Shown here: positions 27,192 to 36,091 of the stretch, piece by piece
Layout: each line of letters begins with the position of its first letter
Numbering within the stretch: the first letter of the stretch is position 1
Origin: Chitinophaga eiseniae
GTDB lineage: Bacteria > Bacteroidota > Bacteroidia > Chitinophagales > Chitinophagaceae
Length of the DNA: 64,000 bases
Assembly (NCBI RefSeq): GCF_012641265.1
Contig: NZ_JABAHZ010000006.1
Location: forward strand, 434,001 to 498,000
Direction of reading: 5' to 3'
Notes under the pieces: model-generated
What the model was told of the DNA's origin: nothing
Databases searched by the model: none
Seen by the model: the letters and a program-made list of their open reading frames with translations, nothing else
Made by a program: the position numbers and the translations under genes

Positions 27192-27428
27192 TTATTTGTG
27201 AGCAGCAACTGAATCTACTTTCTTAGCAGCAGAATCAACAACAGCAGTAGCAGCTTTAGCAGCAGAATCAACTACGTTAGTAGCAGCTTTAGCAGCAGAA
27301 TCGATAGTGTTACCTGCAGCAGTTGCAGTTGAGTCAGTAGCGTTTTCAGTTTTAGCACCACCACCGCAAGCTACAGCGAAGATACCGAAAGACAGAGCTA
27401 AGAAACCGATTTTAATTACGTTCTTCAT
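27192..27428 (-). CDS. Small Ala-rich lipoprotein with DSAAK repeats
   Basis: Predicted lipoprotein of 78 residues: signal peptide MKNVIKIGFLALSFGIFAVA with lipidated Cys in FAVACGGG, then a Thr/Ala-rich spacer and three direct repeats built on VDSAAKAAT, ending KKVDSVAAHK. The repeated part is likely helical, resembling a Braun-lipoprotein-like or cell-envelope spacer in composition, but no family is recognised. The upstream frame extension to 27497 is not used since it would bury the signal peptide. Divergent from the sigma factor gene. Confidence 0.82.
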   Translation of the reverse strand: MKNVIKIGFLALSFGIFAVACGGGAKTENATDSTATAAGNTIDSAAKAATNVVDSAAKAATAVVDSAAKKVDSVAAHK

Positions 27429-27474
27429 GATACAATTATTTAAGTTGTTTTTGAATGATTTAACCTTTATACCA

Positions 27475-27534
27475 GGGTCACCTAAAAGGTAACCCAACTT
27501 TTAAAAATATTTTTTTTCGGTACTTTGGGTTACC
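27475..27534. promoter_or_regulatory. Three GGTNACC motifs in divergent promoter region
   Basis: GGGTCACC (27475-27482), GGTAACCC (27488-27495; inverted to the first with 5 bases between) and GGGTTACC (27527-27534). They lie between the lipoprotein gene and the sigma-factor gene and look like binding sites for one dimeric regulator. Inference only. Confidence 0.45.
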
Positions 27535-27558
27535 AAATGCCTAATAACTGTATTAAGA

Positions 27559-28134
27559 GTGAAGCAACATCAAGACATAACAAGAGACAGGGAATTATTG
27601 CTGGGACTGGCAAAAGGTGAGGATAAGTCATTGGAAATCATCTATTCTGAGAATTTTCCGGTGGTATTAAGAATGATCCTGCAACACAACGGCTCCGAAG
27701 ATGATGCCAAGGATATTTTCCAGGAAGCCATTATAGTCTTATATGAAAAGGTGCAAAACAATGACTTTACGTTAAGCAGCCGGCTTAAAACCTTTCTTTA
27801 TTCGGTTTGTCGCCATCTCTGGTTAAAAAAAGTACAACGTACCTACGGATTATACAGCTTATCGCCCGAACTGGAGGAAGTGATTCCTGCCACGGAAGAA
27901 CTGGAAGCGCATCAGGCCAGGGATCAGGAATTCCGGATTATGGAAGGGGCCATGAGTAATATTGGTCAGCCCTGCCAGGCAATCCTGGAAGATTATTACC
28001 TGCATAAAAGATCAATGCAGGAAATAGCGGAGAAGTTTGGATATACCAACGCCGAAAATGCCAAAAATCAGAAGTACAAATGCCTCATGCGTTTGAAGAA
28101 GTTATTTTTTGATCAGTACAACACATCATTATAA
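27559..28134 (+). CDS. Sigma-70 family (ECF-like) RNA polymerase sigma factor
   Basis: Protein of 191 residues with region 2 (about 25-90: IFQEAIIVLYEKVQ, SSRLKTFLYSVCRHLWLKK) and region 4 (about 130-180: CQAILEDYYLHKRSMQEIAEKFGYTNAENAKNQK, broken here at its helix-turn-helix). It starts at a GTG at 27559. Thirteen bases separate it from the next gene, whose N-terminal part resembles an anti-sigma domain, so the two probably form a regulator pair. Confidence 0.9.
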   Translation: MKQHQDITRDRELLLGLAKGEDKSLEIIYSENFPVVLRMILQHNGSEDDAKDIFQEAIIVLYEKVQNNDFTLSSRLKTFLYSVCRHLWLKKVQRTYGLYSLSPELEEVIPATEELEAHQARDQEFRIMEGAMSNIGQPCQAILEDYYLHKRSMQEIAEKFGYTNAENAKNQKYKCLMRLKKLFFDQYNTSL

Positions 28135-28147
28135 GTAGAAAGCAGCC

Positions 28148-29242
28148 ATGAAAGAGGAAATGAGTTTATTACGTGACATTGAGCGTTACCTGGAAGGGGA
28201 AATGAGCGAACAGGAAAAAACTGCTTTCGAAGAATTACGCCGTACTAATCCCCTGATTAACAAACAGGTAGAAGAACACCAATTATTTCTCCTGCATTTG
28301 GGTAACTATGGACAACGGCAACAGTTACAAGCTAAACTGAACCGGATCCACCAACAGCTGGATATGCCTGCCCTGCGCCAACAAGCCCAGGAAAGCAACC
28401 AGGCCGCCAAACGACTGTCTATACGCCGCAGAACCATTACCAACCTGGCCGCTGCCGCCTGTATTGCCCTCGTTACATCCCTGTCGACCATTGCCGTGAT
28501 ACAAAATGTAACCCGGAACAAGTCTACCGCACAATATGAAGATGTAAGACGGGTGTTGAATAACATTCAACGTTCCCAGAATGCACTCATCAATGATATC
28601 AACAGCAAGAGTAAAGCACCGTTAAACCCAGGCACCTACGGAGGCACCGGCTTTGCCGTATCCGGCAACGGCTATATTGTTACCAACTACCACGTAGTTG
28701 CCGGCGCCGACTCTGTATATGTACAAAATACCAAGGGTGAAGCGTTTAAAGCAGTCAGCATATTTGAAGATATTTCCAGTGATCTGGCCATACTGAAAAT
28801 TGCAGATTCCACTTTTAAAAGCCAGCCACTCCCCTATGCTTTGAAACCACAAAGCGTAAAAATCGGGGAAGAGGTATTTACCATGGGCTTCCCAAGGGAT
28901 GAAATTGTATATGGCAAAGGGTATATCAGTGCTAAAACAGGTTTTAACGGAGATACTACCGCCTACCAGGTGTCTATCCCGGTAAATCCGGGCAACAGCG
29001 GCGCTCCGCTGCTCGACAGTAAGGGAGACGTAGTGGGTATCGTTACCGGCAAGCAAACTACTTCAGACGGTATTGCCTTTGCTGTAAAATCGGCCCACCT
29101 GAAACACCTGCTCGATGAAATGCCTAAAGACAAACAACCCCGTAAGGAGTGGAATCATAAAAGCCACCTGGACGGCATGAACAGGGTTGACCAGATCAAA
29201 AAGCTGGAAGACTTTGTATACATGGTAAAGGTGTATAACTGA
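28148..29242 (+). CDS. Membrane-anchored trypsin-like serine protease with anti-sigma-like N-terminus
   Basis: Protein of 364 residues with three parts. Residues 1-85 are a cytoplasmic helical region (IERYLEGEMSEQEKTAFEEL) like the N-terminus of Bacteroidota anti-sigma proteins, without zinc ligands. One membrane segment spans about 97-119. The periplasmic domain (about 160-335) is a trypsin-like S1C/HtrA-type protease with His182 (TNYHVV), Asp212 (SSDLAIL) and Ser284 (NPGNSGAP). No PDZ domain follows. The pair with the upstream sigma factor suggests a signalling protein that links envelope proteolysis to sigma release, which is inference. Confidence 0.88.
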   Translation: MKEEMSLLRDIERYLEGEMSEQEKTAFEELRRTNPLINKQVEEHQLFLLHLGNYGQRQQLQAKLNRIHQQLDMPALRQQAQESNQAAKRLSIRRRTITNLAAAACIALVTSLSTIAVIQNVTRNKSTAQYEDVRRVLNNIQRSQNALINDINSKSKAPLNPGTYGGTGFAVSGNGYIVTNYHVVAGADSVYVQNTKGEAFKAVSIFEDISSDLAILKIADSTFKSQPLPYALKPQSVKIGEEVFTMGFPRDEIVYGKGYISAKTGFNGDTTAYQVSIPVNPGNSGAPLLDSKGDVVGIVTGKQTTSDGIAFAVKSAHLKHLLDEMPKDKQPRKEWNHKSHLDGMNRVDQIKKLEDFVYMVKVYN

Positions 29243-29265
29243 GCGAATTAATTAGTATTCGGCAT

Positions 29266-29330
29266 AAAGCTATTGAGGCGAATGAACTTAGCGGATAACT
29301 CCCGCATTGTTCATTCGCCTCAGTGGCTTT
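29266..29330. repeat. AGC-type intergenic inverted repeat, copy A
   Basis: Arms AAAGCTATTGAGGCGAATGA.. (29266-29287) and its near-complement (29309-29330; two differences) with the inner sequence TTAGCGG. Located between convergent genes, where it may also act as a terminator. Same family as the copies at 39221 and 59722. Confidence 0.8.
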
Positions 29331-29350
29331 TATACGTATTTTGAATTTTA

Positions 29351-30073
29351 TCAGTGTCCCTGCTTCACCCAGGCTTTGTACTTATCTGTGATCCAGTAAA
29401 GCAGATCGTTGTTGGCGAGTGCCCTCATGGTACCATAATCCGGGTAATTATCTCTCATAAATAAATGTAAAGAATCGCCTGTCAGCCCGGTTACCTTGTT
29501 AACCAATAACGGTGTGAAACGGGAATCGATGAATTTTTGTTTCTCCATCTCTTCGTAATTCTTTTTAAACTGCCGTTTTTGCTTTTCCTTCTTGGAAAAA
29601 CGGGTAATGGGACTTACTACAATACCTGCCCCTACCGGGGTACTGCCACCAGCCAGCGGCTGATCGGGTACATCCAGTATATAACCGTATTGCTGGCGTC
29701 TTTCCATAGAATCGCGCTGGTAAGGGGTGTATTGAGAGGTTACCTCTACGCCTTTCAGGAACTTTCCTGCAGGTTCCATGATAATATTGGTGGTTTGCGT
29801 ACCGGAAGACTGGCCCACAATCAGGGTATCGGGTTTATAGCCCACAAAAGTGAATACCAGGCGATCATTGCGGGAAGCGGATATCTTATAGAAACCGCCC
29901 TGATCAGACAAGGAACGTTTTCCTGAACTGATATTGCTGATCGTAGCATAAGGCAACACCAGTTTATTACTGTCTGAAATCATCCCGGTAACAGTTACCT
30001 GTGCCTGTACCAGTGGAGCAAATGCCATGCTGAGTATACCGCCTAGCGCTATGGCGCGTAATAGAACCTTCAT
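29351..30073 (-). CDS. Exported protein with carboxypeptidase-regulatory-like (CarboxypepD_reg) domain
   Basis: Protein of 240 residues: signal peptide (MKVLLRAIALGGILSMAFAP.. to VQAQ), then a beta-sandwich CarboxypepD_reg-like domain (about 25-110: VTVTGMISDSNKLVLPYATISN, GGFYKISASRNDRLVFTFVGYKPD) of the kind that opens SusC/TonB receptors, then a basic helical linker (FSKKEKQKRQFKKNYEEMEKQKF) and a C-terminal helical domain. Such stand-alone proteins are common in Bacteroidota and have no known function. Start at 30073 gives the signal peptide. Confidence 0.85.
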   Translation of the reverse strand: MKVLLRAIALGGILSMAFAPLVQAQVTVTGMISDSNKLVLPYATISNISSGKRSLSDQGGFYKISASRNDRLVFTFVGYKPDTLIVGQSSGTQTTNIIMEPAGKFLKGVEVTSQYTPYQRDSMERRQQYGYILDVPDQPLAGGSTPVGAGIVVSPITRFSKKEKQKRQFKKNYEEMEKQKFIDSRFTPLLVNKVTGLTGDSLHLFMRDNYPDYGTMRALANNDLLYWITDKYKAWVKQGH

Positions 30074-30183
30074 ATAAGTATAATAATTTGACTGCTGAAC
30101 CCTCTCCTCTCTTACAAACATATCTCTATAGACATTGTTCATATCCTTTATGAAAGTACAAATTAAACGAAATGCGGCCGTGT

Positions 30184-30222
30184 TAAAAAAGAAAAATCCT
30201 TCTGCCTGTTAACAGAAGGATT
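30184..30222 (-). terminator. Terminator of the xylose operon
   Basis: Stem AATCCTTCTG / CAGAAGGATT with an 8-base loop; on the minus strand followed by TTTCTTTTTT. It lies just after the aldose epimerase stop. Confidence 0.85.
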
Positions 30223-30244
30223 CGAATATTTTTGATGATACTTG

Positions 30245-31198
30245 TTATAGTGACACTTGTATACGCGTATCAAAGACTTTACTTTCGCCGGCAGCCAGCT
30301 GAACCAGTCCCAGGCCATTATTAAAGGCATCGGGTGCACCGCTGAGGTTTTCCACCGCAATACTGGTGCGGTGAGGCGGAATATAGATCTGTAAAATCGG
30401 GTAACTATTGCCCGGGTAAAAAGCGATGCGGATGTTTTTCTTTGGATCGCGGATAGTAGCCAGCGGCTGGGATTGGCCATTATCCAGCACAAAGGAATTA
30501 TCCAGTTCCACTCCTTTCAGCAACTTACCCTGTGCGAATTCAGTATAAGGTAACAGCTTCCCGGTAGGCAGCAGTTTATCATTGAATTCCACGATTTCTT
30601 TGGAAGCGAAAGTCAGTTCCAGTTCATCTACATGCGTACCGGTGCTAAAGTAGGGATGCCACCCATCGACAACAGGAATGGTGTGCCCGTTTTTATTCAC
30701 AATAGTAGTTGTTACCTGCAACTCATTGTTGGCACGCAAAGTATATTTAGCGATGCAATCATATGCAAATGGATATCCTGCATCATCTGTTTGTTTAAAA
30801 TGATGGGTGAGGGTAACCGCTGCATGTTGATCGTCGGTAACCTGCGCAGTAATGGTAAAAGGCGCATCGTACAACAAGCCGTGGATCGCATTCCCGGGCG
30901 CCAGTGTTTTCTGGATGCTGTAAGATTGGCCTTCCCAGGTATATTCGGCATCTTTCATGCGGCAAGCGTAAGGGCTTAATTTCACGCTTTTAAAACTGGT
31001 ACGCAGATTTGCCTCCAGGTCAGCAACATCTTTATAACTATCTATCAGGTTGAGTGTGCCCTGGGAGTGCTTCACCTTAAACGCGTGCAACAGTGCACCG
31101 CAGGAAGGAATTATCTCTACCTGCGTTCCGGTAATATGATCCTGGAGCGCTATGATATCAAATCCTGCCTCTTGAAAGGAATGGATGCCAAATTTCAT
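30245..31198 (-). CDS. Aldose 1-epimerase (mutarotase) family protein
   Basis: Galactose-mutarotase-like beta-sandwich protein, 317 residues, which interconverts alpha and beta anomers of sugars. Supporting motifs: IHGLLYDAPF (substrate His), VVDGWHPYFSTG (second His region) and a late Glu in SIAVENLSGAPDAFNNGLGL. In this operon the natural substrate is probably xylose, feeding XylA. It is cytoplasmic (no signal peptide) and the last gene of the operon. Confidence 0.9.
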   Translation of the reverse strand: MKFGIHSFQEAGFDIIALQDHITGTQVEIIPSCGALLHAFKVKHSQGTLNLIDSYKDVADLEANLRTSFKSVKLSPYACRMKDAEYTWEGQSYSIQKTLAPGNAIHGLLYDAPFTITAQVTDDQHAAVTLTHHFKQTDDAGYPFAYDCIAKYTLRANNELQVTTTIVNKNGHTIPVVDGWHPYFSTGTHVDELELTFASKEIVEFNDKLLPTGKLLPYTEFAQGKLLKGVELDNSFVLDNGQSQPLATIRDPKKNIRIAFYPGNSYPILQIYIPPHRTSIAVENLSGAPDAFNNGLGLVQLAAGESKVFDTRIQVSL

Positions 31199-31248
31199 TG
31201 TTCAATATTTTGAGTTCCGGACAAAATAGTAAAATTTTATGGAGAAGA

Positions 31249-32577
31249 TTAGATGCTTGCATTGATCAGGTTTTCCAGCCACTCCTGTTTACCGCTGATT
31301 TGTTTAGGTTCTCCGTTTGCTACAGCAAAATTGCGAAGGTCTTCCAGGGTTAACTTACCGGCCTCGAATTCCTGGCCTTTACCGCTGTTGAAAGATGCAT
31401 AGCGGTCGTGGCGGAATTGCTTATAAGGCGTGGCATTCAGTACTTTTTCCGCTACAATGGCTGCGCGGGCAAATGTATCGATACCACCTATATGTGCGTG
31501 GAAGATATCTTCCAGGTCGGTGGAGTTGCGACGGGTTTTGGCATCGAAGTTTACGCCACCACCTGCAAATCCGCCTGCTTCCAGGATCACCAGCATACTT
31601 TCAATGAGATCGTTGAGATTAGTGGGGAACTGGTCGGTATCCCAGCCGTTCTGTGCATCGCCGCGGTTGGCATCAATGCTGCCCAGCATACCTGCATTAG
31701 CGGCCACCTGTAATTCGTGCTGGAAGGTATGACCTGCCAGGGTAGCGTGGTTTACTTCCAGGTTCAGTTTAAAATCTTTATCGAGTCCGTATTGGCGGAG
31801 GAAACCTATCACTGTAGCGGCATCGTAGTCGTACTGGTGCTTGGTTGGTTCGCAGGGTTTAGGCTCAATGAAAAAGGTGCCTTTAAAGCCCTGTGCCCGT
31901 GCGTAGTCGCGGGCCATGCCCAGGAAGCGACCCAGGTGTTCTTGTTCCCGTTTCATGTCGGTATTCAGCAGGGTCATATATCCTTCGCGACCACCCCAGA
32001 ATACATAGTTTTCACCACCCAGTGCAATAGTAGCATCCAGGGAATTTTTCACCTGGGTGCCGGCATAGGCCAGTACGGCGAAATCGGGGTTAGTGGCAGC
32101 ACCGTTCATGTAGCGGGGATTGCTGAAAACATTGGCAGTACCCCATAACAGCTTTACGCCGCTGGCTTGTTGTTTTTGTTTGGCGTAGGCAACAATCTGC
32201 TGTATACGGCTTTCATATTCTGCTATGTTAGCGCCTTCATCCACCAGGTCTATATCATGGAAGCAATAATATGGCAGTCCCATTTTGGTGATGAATTCAA
32301 AAGCGGCGTCCATTTTATCTTTGGCGCTCTGGTTGGCATCGGTAGCGGTAAGCCAGGGGAAATGTTTGGTACCGGGGCCAAAAGGATCTCCACCAGTGCC
32401 GCAGAAGGTATGCCAGTAGGATACTGCAAAACGAAACAGTTCCTTCATGGATTTACCGGCAATAAGGCGGTTTTCATCGTACCACTTATAAGCCAGCGGA
32501 TTGTCTGACTGTGGTCCTTCAAATTTTATTTTACCAATCCCTTTAAAGTACTCCGTGTTTCCTAATGTAATACTCAT
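31249..32577 (-). CDS. xylA: Xylose isomerase
   Basis: Metal-dependent TIM-barrel isomerase converting D-xylose to D-xylulose, 442 residues, the long (class II) form. Motifs include WGGREGYMTLLNTD, the metal-site segment EPKPCEPTKHQYDYD, LNLEVNHATLAGHTFQHE, and SIDANRGDAQNGWDTD. The ATG at 32577 (MSITLGNTEYF) is used; a longer frame upstream is not conserved in character. Forty-three bases after xylB. Confidence 0.97.
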   Translation of the reverse strand: MSITLGNTEYFKGIGKIKFEGPQSDNPLAYKWYDENRLIAGKSMKELFRFAVSYWHTFCGTGGDPFGPGTKHFPWLTATDANQSAKDKMDAAFEFITKMGLPYYCFHDIDLVDEGANIAEYESRIQQIVAYAKQKQQASGVKLLWGTANVFSNPRYMNGAATNPDFAVLAYAGTQVKNSLDATIALGGENYVFWGGREGYMTLLNTDMKREQEHLGRFLGMARDYARAQGFKGTFFIEPKPCEPTKHQYDYDAATVIGFLRQYGLDKDFKLNLEVNHATLAGHTFQHELQVAANAGMLGSIDANRGDAQNGWDTDQFPTNLNDLIESMLVILEAGGFAGGGVNFDAKTRRNSTDLEDIFHAHIGGIDTFARAAIVAEKVLNATPYKQFRHDRYASFNSGKGQEFEAGKLTLEDLRNFAVANGEPKQISGKQEWLENLINASI

Positions 32578-32620
32578 AACTAATGTGGTTTTTAAAATGC
32601 ATGTACTTATATGTTTCCGT

Positions 32621-34099
32621 TTATTGCAGTAAAGTACGAAGTCCATTTAGCCAATCGCCGTATACATCGCGGTATTGGGTTTGAAGGGCAGCATTTGGTT
32701 CTATTACAGAAAGGCATTCCATACCACGGAAGGCATCGGCAGCATTTACATACCCGGCGCCGATAGCAGCTCCACGGGCGGCCCCGGCGGCGCCGTCTGT
32801 ATTATATAATTCTATTACTACATTGGCGGTGTTGGCAAAGGCTTCCCGGAAGAGGGGACTGAGGAACATGTTGGCATGTCCGGCCCTTACGCGGTGGATA
32901 TTCAGGTCCATTTCCGCCATGATGTCCATACCGTAGTTGAGTCCGAATACAATGCCTTCCTGCACGGCCCGCATCAAATGCGCGCGTTGGTGGCGGTTGA
33001 AGTTCAGATGGCTAACGGTGGCGCCTATACTCTTGTTTTCCAGTATACGCTCTGCCCCGTTGCCGAAAGGAAACACCTGTAAGCCGGCGGCGCCTATAGG
33101 CGCCTGGGCGGCGAGCTGGTTCATTTCAGGATAGGTAATATCTCCTACCAGGTTTTTGAGCCAGCTGTTGGCAATGCCGGTACCATTGAGGCACATGAGC
33201 ACGCCATTCCTGGTATGAGCAGGATCGTTATTGACGTGTACAAATGTGTTGACACGGCTCTTTTTATCAAAACTGTTTTTATCGTGTACAGCGTATACCA
33301 CACCAGAAGTACCCGCGGTGGTAGCAGCTTCTCCGGGTTGCAGTACATTCAGGGAAAAAGCGTTATTAGGTTGGTCGCCGGCGCGATAAGTGACCGGGGT
33401 ACCGGGAGCGAGGCCCAGTGTGGCGGCGGCGGCGGCAGTCAGCTGTCCCTGTACGCCGAAAGTAGGTACAATAGCAGATAACAGCTGCTCATCGATATTG
33501 TAATATTTCAGCAATGCAGCATCAACCCTGTTTTCGGTAAAGTCCCAGAAAGTACCTTCTGATAAACCGGATATCGTAGTAGCGGCTTCGCCGGTGAGTT
33601 TCATGGCAATGAAGTCGCCGGGCAGCATTACTTTATGAATACGTTCGTAAAGGTGAGGTTCGTTTTCCTGTATCCAACGCAGTTTAGAAGCGGTGAAGTT
33701 ACCGGGGGAATTGAGCAAGTGAGAAAGGCAATAGGTTTCGCCCATGTTTTTAAAGGCGGTATTACCAATGTCAACGGCGCGGCTGTCGCACCAGATGATA
33801 GCGGGTCTTAACACCTGCTGGTTTTTATCCACACATACCAGTCCATGCATCTGGTAGGCGATGCCAATACCCTTGATCTGTGCCGGATCTACGGCAAAGC
33901 GACTCAGCAACAAACCTGTTGCCCGGATGATTTCCTGCCACCAGCTTTCCGGGTCTTGCTCGGCCCAGCTGGGATGCGGCACATCTATGGCCATTTCTTT
34001 TTCAGGGCAGGTAGCAGAGGCTACACAAATACCCGTATCGGCATTCAATAAAGCTGCCTTGATAGAGGATGACCCAATATCATATCCTATAAAGTACAT
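32621..34099 (-). CDS. xylB: Xylulokinase
   Basis: FGGY-family kinase phosphorylating D-xylulose to xylulose 5-phosphate for the pentose phosphate path; 492 residues. The N-terminal GYDIGSSSIKAALLN phosphate loop, YQMHGLVCVD and WCDSRAVDIGN (active-site Asp region), TYRAGDQPNNAFSLN, and the C-terminal ADP motif GAAGAARGAAIGAG are present. Start at 34099 (MYFIGYDIGSSS) is supported by the usual position of the phosphate loop. Confidence 0.95.
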   Translation of the reverse strand: MYFIGYDIGSSSIKAALLNADTGICVASATCPEKEMAIDVPHPSWAEQDPESWWQEIIRATGLLLSRFAVDPAQIKGIGIAYQMHGLVCVDKNQQVLRPAIIWCDSRAVDIGNTAFKNMGETYCLSHLLNSPGNFTASKLRWIQENEPHLYERIHKVMLPGDFIAMKLTGEAATTISGLSEGTFWDFTENRVDAALLKYYNIDEQLLSAIVPTFGVQGQLTAAAAATLGLAPGTPVTYRAGDQPNNAFSLNVLQPGEAATTAGTSGVVYAVHDKNSFDKKSRVNTFVHVNNDPAHTRNGVLMCLNGTGIANSWLKNLVGDITYPEMNQLAAQAPIGAAGLQVFPFGNGAERILENKSIGATVSHLNFNRHQRAHLMRAVQEGIVFGLNYGMDIMAEMDLNIHRVRAGHANMFLSPLFREAFANTANVVIELYNTDGAAGAARGAAIGAGYVNAADAFRGMECLSVIEPNAALQTQYRDVYGDWLNGLRTLLQ

Positions 34100-34183
34100 A
34101 ACGTGAAGATTAGCAATAAGACCGGATATTTCATGGCAACAGCAGGCCGCTATGAAATATCCGGGTAACAAAATAAAATATTC

Positions 34184-35869
34184 TTACCAGAAAACAGTAT
34201 ACAATGCTATTAATATTCCCACAATCAGCAATGCGCCCACAGTGAATCCCATGTTGGGTTTGAACATGCTGCTGTCGATCGCCAGTCCTTTTGGATTATT
34301 GACGCTGGATTTATCAGTCAGGGTAATAATGATCATGCCTGCTACACACACCACAAATACCAGTCCCATACGATCGATGAAGGCCATTTCCCACAAGCCG
34401 CTGTCCGGGTTCAGGGCTGCAAAACCAATCTGGTGCAGTGGCTCCAGGTTTACCCATGCCGGCAGGAATTTGAGGATGAAGGAAAGCAGTAAGCCACCGA
34501 TCATAGCAAACATAGCTGCGTTGGAAGTAGTCCGTTTCCAGAAGAAACCCAGGGCAAACATGGCAAATACGCCCGGAGATACGAAGCCGGTATACTCCTG
34601 GATAAACTGGAAGCCACCCTTCTTGTCGATACCCAGGAAGTTGGAGATAACGATCGCGATAATCATGGTAATAATTACCACCATACGTCCTACGCCTACA
34701 ACCTTCTTTTCATCTGCGTCTTTGTTATATATCTTCTTATAGATATCCAGGGAGAAAATGGTAGAAATACTATTGGCTTTACCTGCCAGGGAAGCTACTA
34801 CCGCTGCTGTTAATGCCGCAAATGCCAGCCCTTTCAGTCCTACCGGCAGGAGGTTGAGCAACACGGGGTAAGCGTTATCTGCATTCAGGGAGCCATCTTT
34901 CATCATAGACTGCGCAAAGTCGCCATGGTTCTGGGAATACAGCACATACGCCGCAATACCGGGTAATACCACGATAACAGGCATCAGGAGTTTGAGGAAG
35001 CCGGCAAAGAGCAAGCCGCTGCGGGCTGTCTTCAAATCGGCGCCCAGGGCGCGTTGCGTAATATATTGGTTACAACCCCAATAGTTCAGGTTTACGATCC
35101 ACATACCGCCAATCAGTACACTCAAACCAGGCAGGTCGAGGTATTTAGGATTCTCTTTATGCAGGATCATGTGGAAATGCTCGCTGGCATGTTGTGTCAT
35201 CAGGGAGAAGCCTTTCAGCACACCGGTGGTACCAAAGTGCGCAGACACCAGTTGCAGGGCCAGGTAGGTAGTAGCCAAACCGCCCAATATCAGGAAGAAT
35301 ACCTGGATAACATCGGTGTAGCCAATTACCTTCATACCTCCCAGGGTAATGAGAATGGCGAAGAAGGCCAGTGCCACCATACACACGTAGAAGTTGATAC
35401 CTGAAATAGTAGATACCGCCAGGGCTCCCAGGTAAAGGATGGACGTGAGGTTTACTACTACATACAGCAATAACCAAAACACCGCCATAATGGTACTTAC
35501 CGTTTGATTATACCTGCGTTCCAGAAACTGGGGCATGGTATAAATCTTATTCTTCAGGTAAATAGGCAGGAAAAATACCGCTACAACAATCAATGTGGCT
35601 GCTGCCATCCATTCATAGGTAGAAATAGCCAACCCGATATTAAAACCGTTTCCGGACATCCCGATAAATTGTTCCGCGGAAATGTTGGAAGCAATCAGGG
35701 ACGCACCAATAGCCCACCAGGTCAGTGAACCTTCGGCCAGGAAAAAGTCTTTCGAATCCGTGGTAGCCTTCTTTTTCTTGCGATAGATGTAGTAACCATA
35801 ACCGGCCACTATTACGAAATACACCAGGAATACCAGGTAGTCAAAGATGTGTAAGGATTTTGTTTGCAT
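34184..35869 (-). CDS. Sodium/sugar symporter (SSS family), probable xylose uptake
   Basis: Membrane protein of about 561 residues with some 13-14 hydrophobic helices. SSS-family marks: TDSKDFFLAEGSLTWWAIG, SNISAEQFIGMSGNGF, and GLAFAALTAAVVASLAGKANS. It resembles SGLT-type sugar symporters. As first gene of a transporter-xylB-xylA-epimerase operon it is probably the D-xylose importer. ATG at 35869 (MQTKSLHIFDY) used; an ATG three codons upstream is possible. Confidence 0.92.
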   Translation of the reverse strand: MQTKSLHIFDYLVFLVYFVIVAGYGYYIYRKKKKATTDSKDFFLAEGSLTWWAIGASLIASNISAEQFIGMSGNGFNIGLAISTYEWMAAATLIVVAVFFLPIYLKNKIYTMPQFLERRYNQTVSTIMAVFWLLLYVVVNLTSILYLGALAVSTISGINFYVCMVALAFFAILITLGGMKVIGYTDVIQVFFLILGGLATTYLALQLVSAHFGTTGVLKGFSLMTQHASEHFHMILHKENPKYLDLPGLSVLIGGMWIVNLNYWGCNQYITQRALGADLKTARSGLLFAGFLKLLMPVIVVLPGIAAYVLYSQNHGDFAQSMMKDGSLNADNAYPVLLNLLPVGLKGLAFAALTAAVVASLAGKANSISTIFSLDIYKKIYNKDADEKKVVGVGRMVVIITMIIAIVISNFLGIDKKGGFQFIQEYTGFVSPGVFAMFALGFFWKRTTSNAAMFAMIGGLLLSFILKFLPAWVNLEPLHQIGFAALNPDSGLWEMAFIDRMGLVFVVCVAGMIIITLTDKSSVNNPKGLAIDSSMFKPNMGFTVGALLIVGILIALYTVFW

Positions 35870-35964
35870 AACGTTCAAACGTGGTTATAAAAAATTTAGC
35901 GGATCAATATACATAATAAATGTAAAAAATACGCTTACTCATGCTTTTTTTAACAATGAAAAAT

Positions 35965-35992
35965 AAAACCGCGACAGCCGTCGCGGTTTTTC
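35965..35992 (-). terminator. Terminator of the FAD oxidoreductase gene
   Basis: Stem AAAACCGCGAC / GTCGCGGTTTT with loop AGCC, then TATTTTT on the minus strand; the plus strand side also has T5. Confidence 0.9.
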
Positions 35993-36091
35993 TGGCATTA
36001 AAACTATACATTTTAATTTCTTCTCCTAGTTTCTTTCTAAAAAAGAAACAATTGATACCCCTTACGTACACAAAAAGTGCCGCCGGAAGTA

